The notes: generated by a model not told the origin, from the letters alone. DNA of 64,000 nucleotides from Stenotrophomonas sp. 364 (GCF_009832905.1 NZ_CP047135.1:1094001-1158000); one strand, 5' to 3'; counted from the stretch's first letter, positions 18,411 through 27,016 are shown. Numbers and translations: made by a program.

Positions 18411-19814
18411 ATGACCTGCCGCACCCGTTTCGCCCCCAGTCCTACCGGCTACCTGCACATCGGTGGCGCCCGCACCGCGCTGTACTGCTGGCTGGAGGCC
18501 CGTCACCGTGGCGGCGAATTCGTGCTGCGCATCGAAGACACCGACCGCGAGCGCAGCACCCAGGGCGCGATCGACGCGATCCTGGAGGCGATGGACTGGC
18601 TGGGCCTGGGCTATGACGAAGGCCCGATCTACCAGACCCAGCGCGTGGCCCGGTACCAGGAAGTGGCCGAACAGCTGGTCGCGCAGGGCAAGGCATACTA
18701 CGCCTACGAGACCAAGGAAGAGCTGGACGCGATGCGTGAGGCCGCCATGGCCCGGCAGGAAAAGCCGCGTTACAACGGCGCCGCACGCGATCTCGGCCTG
18801 CCGTACAGGGACGACCCGAACCGCGTCATCCGCTTCAAGAACCCGCTCGAGGGCACGGTGGTGTTCGACGACCTGATCAAGGGCCGCATCGAGATCGCCA
18901 ACAGCGAGCTGGACGACATGGTCATCTTCCGCCCGGACGGCTTCCCCACCTACAACTTCGCGGTGGTGGTGGACGATTGGGACATGCGCATCAGCGAAGT
19001 GATCCGCGGCGATGACCACATCAACAACACCCCGCGCCAGATCAACCTGTACGAAGGCATCGGCGCGCCCGTGCCGAAGTTCGGCCACATGCCGATGATC
19101 CTGGACGAGCAGGGCGCCAAGCTGTCCAAGCGCACCGGCGCGGCCGACGTGATGCAGTACAAGGACGCCGGCTACCTGCCCGACGCGCTGCTGAGCTACC
19201 TGGCCCGGCTGGGCTGGTCGCACGGTGACCAGGAGCTGTTCAGCCGCCAGGAGCTGATCGACCTGTTCGACGTGACCAACTGCAACTCCAAGGCCGCGCG
19301 CCTGGACATGGCCAAGCTGGGCTGGGTCAACCAGCACTTCCTGAAGACCGAAACGCCCGACAGCATTGCCCCGCACCTGGTCTACCAGCTGAACAAGCTG
19401 GGCCTGGATCTGAACGCCGGTCCGGCGCCGGCCGACGTGGTGGTGGCATTGCGCGACCGCGTGCAGACCCTGAAGGAAATGGCCGAGAAGGCGGTGGTCT
19501 GGTACCAGCCGCTGACCGAGTACGACGAGGCGGCCGTGGCCAAGCACTTCAAGCCGGGCGCGGAACTGGCGCTGGGCAAGGCCCGCGAGCTGCTGGCGGG
19601 GGTCGCGGACTGGACCGCCGAGGGCGTGTCGGTGGCGCTGCACGAGGTGGCCACGGCGCTCGAGATCGGCATGGGCAAGGTGGCCCAGCCGCTGCGCGTG
19701 GCCATCACCGGCACCCAGGTGAGCCCGGACATTTCGCAGACGGTGTTCCTGGCCGGGCGTGAAGAGGCCTTGAAACGCATCGACGTCGCACTCACTAAAG
19801 TACCGACGGCCTGA
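18411..19814 (+). CDS. gltX: Glutamyl-tRNA synthetase
   Basis: 467 residues, standard for bacterial GluRS. It charges tRNA-Glu with glutamate. The class I signature is [16 protein letters not shown] near the N-terminus, with [10 protein letters not shown] and the KMSKS-type loop AKLSKRTGA. The C-terminal helical anticodon-binding half ends [18 protein letters not shown]. No HCx zinc-binding insertion is obvious. It is the essential gene of this stretch; zur starts 16 bases after its stop on the same strand and is probably read from the same transcript. Confidence 0.97.
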   Translation: MTCRTRFAPSPTGYLHIGGARTALYCWLEARHRGGEFVLRIEDTDRERSTQGAIDAILEAMDWLGLGYDEGPIYQTQRVARYQEVAEQLVAQGKAYYAYETKEELDAMREAAMARQEKPRYNGAARDLGLPYRDDPNRVIRFKNPLEGTVVFDDLIKGRIEIANSELDDMVIFRPDGFPTYNFAVVVDDWDMRISEVIRGDDHINNTPRQINLYEGIGAPVPKFGHMPMILDEQGAKLSKRTGAADVMQYKDAGYLPDALLSYLARLGWSHGDQELFSRQELIDLFDVTNCNSKAARLDMAKLGWVNQHFLKTETPDSIAPHLVYQLNKLGLDLNAGPAPADVVVALRDRVQTLKEMAEKAVVWYQPLTEYDEAAVAKHFKPGAELALGKARELLAGVADWTAEGVSVALHEVATALEIGMGKVAQPLRVAITGTQVSPDISQTVFLAGREEALKRIDVALTKVPTA

Positions 19815-19830
19815 CCACAGGAGACCGCGC

Positions 19831-20316
19831 ATGCCTGCCAAAACCGCTTGTACCGCCCCGCACCACCACGTCCACGACGCATCCGACTTCGTGAAGGTGG
19901 TGGAGCGCGTGTGCTCGGAACGCGGGCTGCGCCTGACCCCGATCCGCGCCAACGTGCTGCGCCTCATCGCCGAGGCCGGCAAGCCGGTCAAGGCTTACGA
20001 ACTGCTGGAGTGGGTGCGCAGCGGCAAGGGCGTCGGTGCCGACGCCCCGCCCACGGTGTACCGCGCGCTGGATTTCCTGATGGCCAACGGTTTCGTGCAC
20101 AAGCTCGAATCGGTCAATGCATTCGTGGCCTGCCACCATCCCAGCAGCGCGCAGCATTCGGTGCCGTTCCTGATATGCAACAGCTGCCACAGTGCGGTGG
20201 AACTGGAAGACAAGGACATCGTGAGCCAGCTGGAAAAGCGCGCCAAAGAGCTGGGCTTCCAGCCCCAGGCGCAGACCCTGGAAGTGCATGGCCTCTGCGC
20301 GCGGTGTGCCGGGTAA
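19831..20316 (+). CDS. zur: Fur-family zinc uptake regulator Zur
   Basis: 161 residues. The N-terminus is short and His-rich (APHHHVHDA). The winged helix contains RGLRLTPIRANVLRLIAEAGKPVKAYELLEWV and PPTVYRALDFLMANGFVHKLE. The C-terminal dimerisation part holds HHPSSAQHSVPFLICNSCHS with the CxxC structural zinc pair, and a second pair, CARCAG, at the end. The sequence fits Zur better than Fur: it has two C-terminal CxxC pairs and lacks the Fur-type HHDH run. With zinc bound it represses uptake genes. Its probable targets nearby are the ZnuD-like receptor and MerC-like gene about 9 kb away. A terminator follows within 60 bases. Confidence 0.92.
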   Translation: MPAKTACTAPHHHVHDASDFVKVVERVCSERGLRLTPIRANVLRLIAEAGKPVKAYELLEWVRSGKGVGADAPPTVYRALDFLMANGFVHKLESVNAFVACHHPSSAQHSVPFLICNSCHSAVELEDKDIVSQLEKRAKELGFQPQAQTLEVHGLCARCAG

Positions 20317-20324
20317 ACACCGGG

Positions 20325-20349
20325 GTAGGTACCGACCGTTGGTCGGTAC
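20325..20349 (+). repeat. SMAG/REP unit
   Basis: GTAGGT followed by the stem-loop ACCGACCGTTGGTCGGT and AC. It lies between the zur stop and its terminator, so the transcript would carry it. Confidence 0.85.
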
Positions 20350-20371
20350 GCAACGCTCCCCGCAAAGAAAC

Positions 20372-20396
20372 GCCGCGCACTGCGCGGCTTTTTTTT
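20372..20396 (+). terminator. Rho-independent terminator after zur
   Basis: GCCGCGC (20372-20378), loop ACT, GCGCGGC (20382-20388), then eight T. Confidence 0.93.
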
Positions 20397-20426
20397 GCCC
20401 GATGTCCCGGATCGACCCTGCCCCCG

Positions 20427-20449
20427 GTAGAGCCACGCCATGCGTGGCT
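20427..20449 (+). repeat. SMAG/REP unit
   Basis: GTAG followed by AGCCACGCCATGCGTGGCT. It lies between the convergent ends of zur and the hypothetical gene, 12 bases from the latter's stop. Confidence 0.8.
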
Positions 20450-20460
20450 GCCCCTGTGCG

Positions 20461-21192
20461 TCAGGTGGCCCTGCTGCGGACCTTCGCGATCTCACGCCTC
20501 TTCTGGGCATCCGGGGCTGCGTAGCTTGCATCGAGACGGCGTTTGAGGCTTTTCAGGACGACCCGGCGGGCGGATACCAGCGCGGGATCGGCCACGACCA
20601 GTGCATCGAGCCACGCCAGCGATGCGGCCACGGGCGCGCCGCGGAGGGCGTAAAGCGCGACCGCCTTCAGATGTGCGATGGAGGTTGCACCCCATGCCTT
20701 CACGGCCGTTTCGTACAGCGCATGCTGGAGCGTCGCATCGATCGGCACACTGTCCTCGAACGACAGCTGCATGTTCAACGCACCCAGCGCACTCCACGGC
20801 GCTGCGTCCGCGTTGCTCGTGTGCCAGTCGGCACGCTCGCAGTAGGCAAGCAGTTCAGTGATGGCGTCGCGCGTGCGTACTGCTTCAAGCATCCCGATGG
20901 CGAAGCTGGCCATCGCCGGATCCGCCAACAGGGGGCGCAGTCCGGCAACGCCGTCGCGCGCGTATGCCGCACAGGCGGTCGCCCATCGACCGAACGGCAC
21001 CACGCGACGGCCATCCGGCAGCAGACCGTCGTCCAGCCACCCGTGCAGCACGCTCAAGCGCTCGATCTCCGCCGCACCCTCGGTGCCGTGGACCCGGGCG
21101 AAGGCAATCAAGTGCTCCACCTCCAGCGCACCGCCGTAAGCGGCTGGCGCGCTGCCCTTGGCCGCCTTCTGCGCCAGTACGTTGAACTTCAC
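20461..21192 (-). CDS. Hypothetical protein, last gene of the Emr-like operon (243 aa)
   Basis: I do not recognise this protein. It is 243 residues, soluble, almost all helical and rich in Ala and Leu, with repeated helix pairs such as APWSALGALNMQLSFEDS and TSIAHLKAVALYALRGAP that suggest HEAT/ARM-like packing. It begins with a GTG that overlaps the stop of the HlyD gene (GTGA, 4 bases), so it is translationally coupled to the pump genes. Nothing in it looks like an outer-membrane channel, which is the part missing from this efflux operon. It might be an accessory or an unrelated passenger. Confidence 0.75.
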   Translation of the reverse strand: MKFNVLAQKAAKGSAPAAYGGALEVEHLIAFARVHGTEGAAEIERLSVLHGWLDDGLLPDGRRVVPFGRWATACAAYARDGVAGLRPLLADPAMASFAIGMLEAVRTRDAITELLAYCERADWHTSNADAAPWSALGALNMQLSFEDSVPIDATLQHALYETAVKAWGATSIAHLKAVALYALRGAPVAASLAWLDALVVADPALVSARRVVLKSLKRRLDASYAAPDAQKRREIAKVRSRAT

Positions 21193-22394
21193 CGGCGCTC
21201 GGCCGCGGCGGTGTCGCTGCCGTCTGCCGCCGTATCCACCTTCACCACCACCGACATGCCCGGGCGCAGCCGCTTGGCCAGCGGCTGGTCCGGGTCGATG
21301 GAGATGCGGATGGGAAGGCGCTGCACCACCTTGGTGAAGTTGCCGCTGGCGTTGTCCGGGCGCAGCACGCTGAACTCCGAGCCCGTCGCAGGGGCGATCT
21401 GCTCGATGTGCCCGTGCAGCTTTTCACCGTCGAAGGCGTCCACCTTGAACGAGGCGGGCTGGCCGATGCGCATCTTCCAGGTCTGTCCTTCCTTGAAGTT
21501 GGCCACCACCCACAGCGTGTCCGGCACCAGGAACAGCAGCTGCGAGCCGGCCGTGACGTATTGGCCCAGTCGCACCGAGGCTTCGCTGATCTGGCCGTCG
21601 CGCGGGGCGTGGATGATGGTGTTGGCCAGGTCGATCCGGGTCAGTTCCAGCTGTGCCTGCGCGGTTTCCACGCGGGCCTCCAGACTCTTGCGTGCCACCT
21701 GGGTGGAGGTCAGTGTTTCCTCGGCGATGCGGATCTGCGCCTGCGACTGCAGCACGGCCGCCTGCGCCGATTGCGCTCCAGTGCGCAGCTTGTCGCGGTC
21801 GCTGAGCGCCACCAGCTGCTGCGCGGCGAGTGCTTCATAGCGCTTGAGCTCGGTGCGCGACCGCGCCAGTTCCGATTGGCCGGCGACAAGGTTGGCCTGT
21901 GCCGCACCGATCTGCGCACGGTTCTGCGCCTGTGCCTGGTCGGAGTTGGCCAGCGCAGCCTTGGCACTGTCCAGGTCGGCCTGGGCCTGGGCCACCTTTT
22001 CTTTGTAGATGCGGTCGTCGATGCGGACCAGCGGATCGCCCTGTTTGACGTGCTGGAAGTCCTTGACCAGCACCTCGGTGACATAGCCATTGACCTGCGG
22101 CGCCAGCACGGTGATCTGGCCGCGCACGTAGGCGTTGTCGGTGCTCACCCGGGTGCTGTCGAACGGCCACAGCGACCATGCGCGCAGGATCAGCGCGATG
22201 CCCAGCAGCGCAATCACAATCATGATCACCACGCTGCGGGTGCTGGGCTTGAGGTACTTGGGCGCGCTCGGCGGCGGCACCGTGCCTGCTGCGGCCGCGC
22301 TGCCGGCGGGCGCGGCATCGGTCGGCGGCGCCGGGTTGACGTTCTCGGGTGCGCTGTCGTCGCGGGGCGGGGGTGTGGGCATGGGGGGACTCAT
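21189..22394 (-). CDS. HlyD/EmrA-family membrane fusion protein
   Basis: 401 residues, the periplasmic adaptor of a tripartite efflux pump. It has a cytoplasmic Pro-rich head, then one membrane anchor (SVVIMIVIALLGIALILRAW), then DNAYVRGQITVLAPQVNGYV, the EmrA-type lipoyl half. A long coiled-coil hairpin rich in Ala, Gln and Leu (residues about 130-260) is followed by the second lipoyl half IIHAPRDGQISEASVRLGQYV and beta-barrel domains. The start at 22394 is ATG in ATGA, overlapping the MFS stop by 4 bases, which is preferred over the GTG 57 bases further up. Gene order MFS then adaptor is the reverse of E. coli emrAB. No outer-membrane factor gene is adjacent. Confidence 0.92.
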   Translation of the reverse strand: MSPPMPTPPPRDDSAPENVNPAPPTDAAPAGSAAAAGTVPPPSAPKYLKPSTRSVVIMIVIALLGIALILRAWSLWPFDSTRVSTDNAYVRGQITVLAPQVNGYVTEVLVKDFQHVKQGDPLVRIDDRIYKEKVAQAQADLDSAKAALANSDQAQAQNRAQIGAAQANLVAGQSELARSRTELKRYEALAAQQLVALSDRDKLRTGAQSAQAAVLQSQAQIRIAEETLTSTQVARKSLEARVETAQAQLELTRIDLANTIIHAPRDGQISEASVRLGQYVTAGSQLLFLVPDTLWVVANFKEGQTWKMRIGQPASFKVDAFDGEKLHGHIEQIAPATGSEFSVLRPDNASGNFTKVVQRLPIRISIDPDQPLAKRLRPGMSVVVKVDTAADGSDTAAAERR

Positions 22395-24064
22395 CGGGGC
22401 GGTGCGGGCAGCGGCGCCGCGACTGGAGGGGAGGGGTGGCGTTTGCGCCACTGCTTGAGGACGGCGGTACGCACCGACAGCAGCAGCAACCAGCCCAGGA
22501 AGCCCAGCGCGACCATGCCGCTGAGCCGGAACACATCATTGAAGGCGCGCACGTTGGCTTCGCGGCGGGCGGTCAACGCCAGCTGCGCCATGCCCTGCGC
22601 GCTGCGCTGCACCGGGTCGGTGATCACCCCGGCATAGAGCTGCTGTTGTTGTTTCAGGCGCTGCGCGACCACGCCATCGGCCGGGTCGAGCTGGCTGACC
22701 AGTGCCGTGGAATACAGCTGCTCGCGGTGCAGCTGGTAGGTGCCCAGCACCGCCGAACCGGCCAGCCCACCCAGGGTCTGGGTGATCGACAGGGTGACCA
22801 GGAAGGTGATCATGTGGTCCACGCCCTGCTTCAATGCCTGGGTGATGCCGAGCATGATCAACGGCCCCATGAACATGCCGGCGCCGACCGACGCCAGGAA
22901 CTGGCTGGCGAAGAAATCGTGCGGGCGGTCCAGGCTGGTGCGGCCCTGGTCGAGCAGGGCGGCGCTGCCCAGAAGCAGAATGGCCATCAGCAGCTGGGCG
23001 ATGATGCGCTTGGGGCCGAAGGTGAGCGATGCCGCTGCGATGCCGGTGATCACGCCGGCCAGGATCACCCCGAACAGCGGGCGCATCTGGTCCGGCCCCA
23101 TGCCCAGCTGGCGCATCAACCCGACCACGCCATACGACTGTTCGGTGGTGAGGAAGCGGATCAGGAACGCGCCGACGATGAAGTGCAGCACCGGCAGGCT
23201 GGCCAGCCACCGCGTCTGCAGCAGCGGGTTGCGCCGGTAGTGTTCGAGAATGAAGCCGGCGGTGGCCAGCGTGATGGAAGCCACCAGCGCCCAGCCCAGC
23301 CACGGCGTATCCAGCCACCAGCGCACGTAGCCCTGGGCCAGCACCACCACCAGCAGGCCCACTGCCGGGGCGAGCAGGGCGAAGGTGAGGAAGTCCAACG
23401 GCTCGAACGCCTTGATCTGCACGCCCGGCGGCAGCTTCAGCACCACCACCGCCGCGAACGCGCACAGGGCCAGGCCGGCCTCGAACAGGTACAGAGTGTG
23501 CCACTGGCCGGTGTCCACCAGCCCCGGCGACACCAGCCAGGCGATCGGCACGGCCAGCTGCGAGATGCCCACCCCGATCACCAGCAGGTTGCCGGTGTAT
23601 TTGCGCGGCAGCGACTGCAGCATGTACAGCGTGCCCAGGGTGCTGCAGGCGGCGCCGGCGAAGCCGCTGGCCGCGCGGGTCAGCACGGTGGTTTCATAGC
23701 TGCCCACGAACAGATGCAGCACCGCCAGCGCGGCATACAGGCCCAGGCCGATTTCGGCGAACAGGCGGATGCCGTACTGCTGGCGGAACTTGAAGGCGAG
23801 GAGGTTGGCGGTGACATTGACCATCGCATAGGCGGCCACCAGCCAGCTGCCCTGCGCCGGGGTCAGGCCGAGCTGGCCCTGCATGAAGGGCAGGTTGGCG
23901 GTGACCAGCGCATTGCCCAGGCCGCCGGTGATGCCCACCAGCAGCGCTACGGCGGCATAGGCCACGCGCCGGTGCCAGGGATGCCACGGCATCGACGCCG
24001 AGCCGGGCAGGGTCGGCTTCTCGTGGTCTTCCCAGTCCGGGATCGGTTTGAGGTACTGCGCCAT
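22391..24064 (-). CDS. MFS drug exporter, DHA2 family (EmrB/FarB-like)
   Basis: 557 residues with about 14 predicted membrane helices, as in the DHA2 group. The N-terminal part has GNALVTANLPFMQGQLGLTPAQGSWLVAAYAM cut by loops, with the typical antiporter segment WLVAAYAMVN in helix 2-3. The N-terminus begins MAQYLKPIPDWEDHEKP. It would expel hydrophobic drugs or fatty acids using the proton gradient and act with the HlyD protein encoded downstream. The ATG at 24064 shares one base with the TetR stop, so the regulator, pump and adaptor form a single tightly coupled operon. The substrate cannot be read from sequence. Confidence 0.92.
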   Translation of the reverse strand: MAQYLKPIPDWEDHEKPTLPGSASMPWHPWHRRVAYAAVALLVGITGGLGNALVTANLPFMQGQLGLTPAQGSWLVAAYAMVNVTANLLAFKFRQQYGIRLFAEIGLGLYAALAVLHLFVGSYETTVLTRAASGFAGAACSTLGTLYMLQSLPRKYTGNLLVIGVGISQLAVPIAWLVSPGLVDTGQWHTLYLFEAGLALCAFAAVVVLKLPPGVQIKAFEPLDFLTFALLAPAVGLLVVVLAQGYVRWWLDTPWLGWALVASITLATAGFILEHYRRNPLLQTRWLASLPVLHFIVGAFLIRFLTTEQSYGVVGLMRQLGMGPDQMRPLFGVILAGVITGIAAASLTFGPKRIIAQLLMAILLLGSAALLDQGRTSLDRPHDFFASQFLASVGAGMFMGPLIMLGITQALKQGVDHMITFLVTLSITQTLGGLAGSAVLGTYQLHREQLYSTALVSQLDPADGVVAQRLKQQQQLYAGVITDPVQRSAQGMAQLALTARREANVRAFNDVFRLSGMVALGFLGWLLLLSVRTAVLKQWRKRHPSPPVAAPLPAPPR

Positions 24065-24630
24065 CAGCCCTCCGCGTCGACGGGTCCCTGCAGTCCGGTA
24101 CGCAGCAACTGCAGGGCGCGCGCCACCAGCCTGGCCCGCTCTTCGCGGGATTTGCCACGCAGCGCGGCTCCCAGCATGCCTGAGATCAGTGAAATGTCTG
24201 TCACCTGCAGGTCGGCACGGCACAGGCCGGCGGCGATCGCGCGCTGGATCGGCGCTTCCAGCAAGCCCCAGATGGTGTGCCGGGCGGCCTTGATGGCCGG
24301 GTCATCGGGGTCCACCGCGCGCCAGTAGTCCGACAGCGCAGGCGACTGCACGATGCGCGCGGCCATGCCTTCGAGCACTTCGAACAACGCATCATCGCGC
24401 TCGCCCAGGCTCTGCACCTGGCGGTTGATGCGGGCAACCGTCCGCTGCAGCAGTGCCTCCACCAGTGCGGTGCGGTCGGGGAAATTGCGGTACAGGGTGG
24501 CGCGGCCGACCTGCGCGCGTTCGACCACCAGGTCGAGCGGGGCAGTGACGCCATGCTGCCCGAACACCGCATCGGCGGCATCCAGGATGAGGGCGCGGCG
24601 GGCAGCCGCATCGGCACGTTGGGAGGTCAT
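24064..24630 (-). CDS. TetR/AcrR-family repressor of the Emr-like operon
   Basis: 188 residues. The N-terminal helix-turn-helix is RALILDAADAVFGQHG followed by LDLVVERAQVGRATLYRNFPDRTALVEALL, the classic TetR signature. The remaining two thirds form the variable ligand-binding domain (YWRAVDPDDPAIKAARHTIWGLLEAPIQ). It is the first gene of the operon that continues into the MFS and HlyD genes, so it most likely represses its own operon and is relieved by pump substrates. A palindrome directly above its ATG (24632-24655) is the probable operator. Confidence 0.93.
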   Translation of the reverse strand: MTSQRADAAARRALILDAADAVFGQHGVTAPLDLVVERAQVGRATLYRNFPDRTALVEALLQRTVARINRQVQSLGERDDALFEVLEGMAARIVQSPALSDYWRAVDPDDPAIKAARHTIWGLLEAPIQRAIAAGLCRADLQVTDISLISGMLGAALRGKSREERARLVARALQLLRTGLQGPVDAEG

Positions 24631-24631
24631 G

Positions 24632-24655
24632 GGACATTTTCGGACGGAAATGTCC
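24632..24655. promoter_or_regulatory. Candidate TetR operator
   Basis: GGACATTT (24632-24639) and AAATGTCC (24648-24655) are perfect 8-base inverted arms separated by TCGGACGG. The site ends 1 base before the tetR ATG, so binding would block either transcription start or the ribosome site region. Confidence 0.8.
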
Positions 24656-24760
24656 GCAACGGAAGGGGCCGCCGCAACGGAAGTGGGACAGCGTGTGGAA
24701 AGGTCTGCGCCGCGTGAAGCCGCCGGTGCAGGCGAACGTGCACGCGATGGCGGTATCAGG

Positions 24761-24988
24761 TCACAGCACGACCGGGCGGTACTGCAGGATCCGGTCGGCG
24801 ATCTCCGTCGCGGACAGGTCGTCGTGGAAGATGTAGTTCACCGCATTCGGATCGAGCACGGTCTCGACCAGCTGCTGGATGTCGGCATCGGTGTCCTGTT
24901 CGGTGCCCGGGGCGGCCTGGATGCGCGCGATGAGGGCAACCAGCGCGTCGCGGTGCAGGCGTGAAGCGGCAGGGAAGGCGTTGGTCAT
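24761..24988 (-). CDS. Small protein resembling colicin/pyocin immunity proteins (75 aa)
   Basis: 75 residues, acidic. The pattern LVALIARIQAAPGTEQDTDADIQQLVETVL, split over two helices, followed by DPNAVNYIFHDDLSATEIADRILQYRP, resembles the small acidic four-helix immunity proteins of nuclease bacteriocins, where a conserved Asp/Pro-Tyr segment binds the toxin. Here no toxin gene is adjacent; it follows the MFS gene by 13 bases on the same strand and is probably the third gene of the MarR-MFS operon. The family link is by eye and moderate; a generic small acidic protein is the alternative. ATG 24988 is the only sensible start. Confidence 0.65.
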   Translation of the reverse strand: MTNAFPAASRLHRDALVALIARIQAAPGTEQDTDADIQQLVETVLDPNAVNYIFHDDLSATEIADRILQYRPVVL

Positions 24989-25001
24989 CGGTTCAATGGC
25001 A

Positions 25002-26240
25002 TCAGCGGGAGGCGGGGGCACCGTGGCAACCATAGCGTGCTTCGCGGATCGGCAGGTTGACCACCGCGGCGATGGCGGCCAGCGCGATGTCGGCGTACCA
25101 CATCCACAGGTAGTTGCCGGAATGGGCCAGAGCCACGCCACCCAGCCAGGCGCCGAAGAAGCCGCCGAGCTGGTGCGAGAGCAGGGTCAGGCCGAACAGG
25201 GTGCCCAGGTAGCGTGGCCCGAACAGCTTGCCGACCAGGCCGGCGGTGGGCGGGACGGTGGCCAGCCAGGTGAAGCCGAGCGCGGCGGAAAACACGTAGA
25301 AGGTGGTCGGGGTGGGCGGGGCGACCAGGTACACGCCGATCATCACCGCGCGGCTGGCGTACATCCAGAACAGCAGGTACTTCATGCGGTAGCGCTGGCC
25401 GAGCGCGCCGACGATGAGGCTGCCGGCGATGTTGAACAGGCCGATCAGCGCGATGGAGGCGGAGGCGACGGTGGGCGACAGTCCGCACAGGGCGATTTCG
25501 CCGGGCAGGTGGGTGACCAGGAAGGCGATGTGCAGGCCGCAGGTGAAGAAGCCCAGGTGCAGGCACCAGTAGCTGCGGTCGCGCACGGCCAGGCGCAGTT
25601 GTGCGCGCAGGCCGCCGTCGTCATCGATGCCGGCGCCGGCGGCATGGTCGCCGGGACGGCGGCGCAGGGGCCAGGCCAGGGGCAGGGAGAGCAGGGTGAT
25701 GGCGGCCATGGTGAACATGGCGCGGGCCCAGCCGGCGCTGCTGATGATCCACTGTACGAGCGGGGCGAACACGAACTGGCCCAGTGAGCCGCCCGCGTTG
25801 ATGAGGCCGGCGGCGAAGGAGCGTTTTTCAGCGGGCAGGCGGTGCGCGGTGGCGCCGATCAGTACCGAGAAGCTGCCGGCGCCGGCACCGGCGGCCATGA
25901 GCAGGCCGAGGCTGAAGCTGAGGCCGAGCGGGCTGGTGAGGTAGGGGGCCAGCAGGAGGCCGATGGCGAGCAGGACGCAGCCGAACAGGAGTACGGGGAG
26001 CGCGCCACGCTGGTCGGCCACGGCGCCGAACACGGGTTGTACGGCGCCCCAGACGAACTGGCCGATGGCGAGGGCGAAGCTTATTTCAACAATGCTGACG
26101 CCGGTGCTGCGGTGGATGGGGTCGAGGTAGAGGCCGCTGGTCTGGCGCACGCCCATGGTGACCATGAGGATGGCGGAGGCGGCGACGAGCAGGCCCCAGT
26201 GAATGGTCGGTGCGCGCGGGGCGGCGGTCGGGGCGGTCAT
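25002..26240 (-). CDS. MFS transporter, MCT/oxalate-formate-antiporter-like
   Basis: 412 residues with 12 predicted membrane helices. It begins with a short cytoplasmic stretch, then HWGLLVAASAILMVTMGVRQTSG and LYLDPIHRSTGVSIVEISFALAIGQ split across helices. The helix 2-3 loop has GAVADQRGALPVL, the MFS motif-A position. An internal pseudo-repeat starts at YWCLHLGFFTCGLHIAFLVTHL. The architecture matches the monocarboxylate/oxalate-formate antiporter branch more than drug pumps, but the substrate is unknown. ATG 26240 overlaps the marR stop by 4 bases (ATGA), so control by the MarR protein is very likely. Confidence 0.88.
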   Translation of the reverse strand: MTAPTAAPRAPTIHWGLLVAASAILMVTMGVRQTSGLYLDPIHRSTGVSIVEISFALAIGQFVWGAVQPVFGAVADQRGALPVLLFGCVLLAIGLLLAPYLTSPLGLSFSLGLLMAAGAGAGSFSVLIGATAHRLPAEKRSFAAGLINAGGSLGQFVFAPLVQWIISSAGWARAMFTMAAITLLSLPLAWPLRRRPGDHAAGAGIDDDGGLRAQLRLAVRDRSYWCLHLGFFTCGLHIAFLVTHLPGEIALCGLSPTVASASIALIGLFNIAGSLIVGALGQRYRMKYLLFWMYASRAVMIGVYLVAPPTPTTFYVFSAALGFTWLATVPPTAGLVGKLFGPRYLGTLFGLTLLSHQLGGFFGAWLGGVALAHSGNYLWMWYADIALAAIAAVVNLPIREARYGCHGAPASR

Positions 26241-26671
26241 GCGGGGGTTCCCTCCGTCAGGGCATGGTCGAGCTGGTCGAGGAGGGTGTTGAGCTGCGCG
26301 GTGGGGCGCGTGCCGAAGGTGTTTTCGATGTGCGTCTGGGCACGCTGCCAGAGCGGGCGGGCGCGGCGCAGGATGGCTTTGCCGGTGGGGGTGATGGCGA
26401 TGAGGCGTTGGCGTGCGTCGTGGCCGCGGTATTCCTGGAGCCAGCCGGCGAGGAGGAGGGGTTTGAGGTTGCGGGTGAGGGTGGTGCGGTCCATGCCGAG
26501 GGCGTCGGCGAGGTCGCCAAGCTGTCGGGGGGTGGGGGCGCGGCGCAGGATGGAGTAGGCGTTGAGGCTGAGTCCGGCGGGCGCGAGGTGGCTGTCGTAG
26601 ATCTGCGAGAGCTGGCGCGAGGCGCGGCGCAGGCGAAAGCAGGTGCACGGGCTGGCGGTGGTGGGGTCCAT
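26237..26671 (-). CDS. MarR-family regulator
   Basis: 144 residues. The N-terminus has CTCFRLRRASRQLSQIYDS and the winged helix has TPRQLGDLADALGMDRTTLTRNLKPLLLAGWL followed by the wing DARQRLIAITPTGK, all typical of MarR. Two cysteines at residues 9 and 11 (CTC) could make it redox-sensitive, as in OhrR-type members, although the spacing differs. It is the first gene of an operon with the MFS gene and the small immunity-like gene. An 18-base perfect palindrome lies in its own promoter, so autoregulation is expected. Confidence 0.92.
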   Translation of the reverse strand: MDPTTASPCTCFRLRRASRQLSQIYDSHLAPAGLSLNAYSILRRAPTPRQLGDLADALGMDRTTLTRNLKPLLLAGWLQEYRGHDARQRLIAITPTGKAILRRARPLWQRAQTHIENTFGTRPTAQLNTLLDQLDHALTEGTPA

Positions 26672-26697
26672 TAGGGCGCGCCGGGTAGTCTGGCTGG

Positions 26698-26728
26698 ATC
26701 ATACGTGCATATGCACGTAAAAGGTCAA
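26698..26728 (-). promoter_or_regulatory. marR promoter with an 18-base palindromic operator
   Basis: TACGTGCATATGCACGTA (26702-26719) is a perfect palindrome. On the minus strand a -35-like TTGACC (26728-26723) and a -10-like TATGAT (26703-26698) flank it, with a 19-base spacer. A repressor bound here would sit between the two promoter elements. Confidence 0.8.
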
Positions 26729-26797
26729 GTGGCAGGGCCAGGGCAGGAGCCGAAGCCGAAGCCGAAGCGGTTTGCTGGGGGCCTGTGGTTGGCGTGA

Positions 26798-26906
26798 ATG
26801 GGTGGCGGGTACGCGGTTCCAGGACACGCCGTGAACCCATCCATGGGGGCTCGTGGGCGCCATCCATGGCGCCCAACGGTCCTGGAACCGCGTACCCGCC
26901 ACCCAT
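26798..26906. repeat. Large fold-back repeat I (28-base perfect arms)
   Basis: The arms 26798-26825 and 26879-26906 are perfect 28-base inverted copies (starting ATGGGTGGCGGGTACGCGG). The 53-base spacer contains a second palindrome, GGGCGCCATCCATGGCGCCC, and GTGAACCCATCC. The whole could fold into a long cruciform or RNA hairpin. Confidence 0.9.
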
Positions 26907-27016
26907 CTCACAGAACGCGCGCGTGCTGGCAAACAGCTGGGTATCGCGGCCTTTGTTTGCTGCGACGCTCGCATTGGTTATCGGAGCGGCCGTTGCTCTA
27001 GTAGTTGCTCTCGCTG

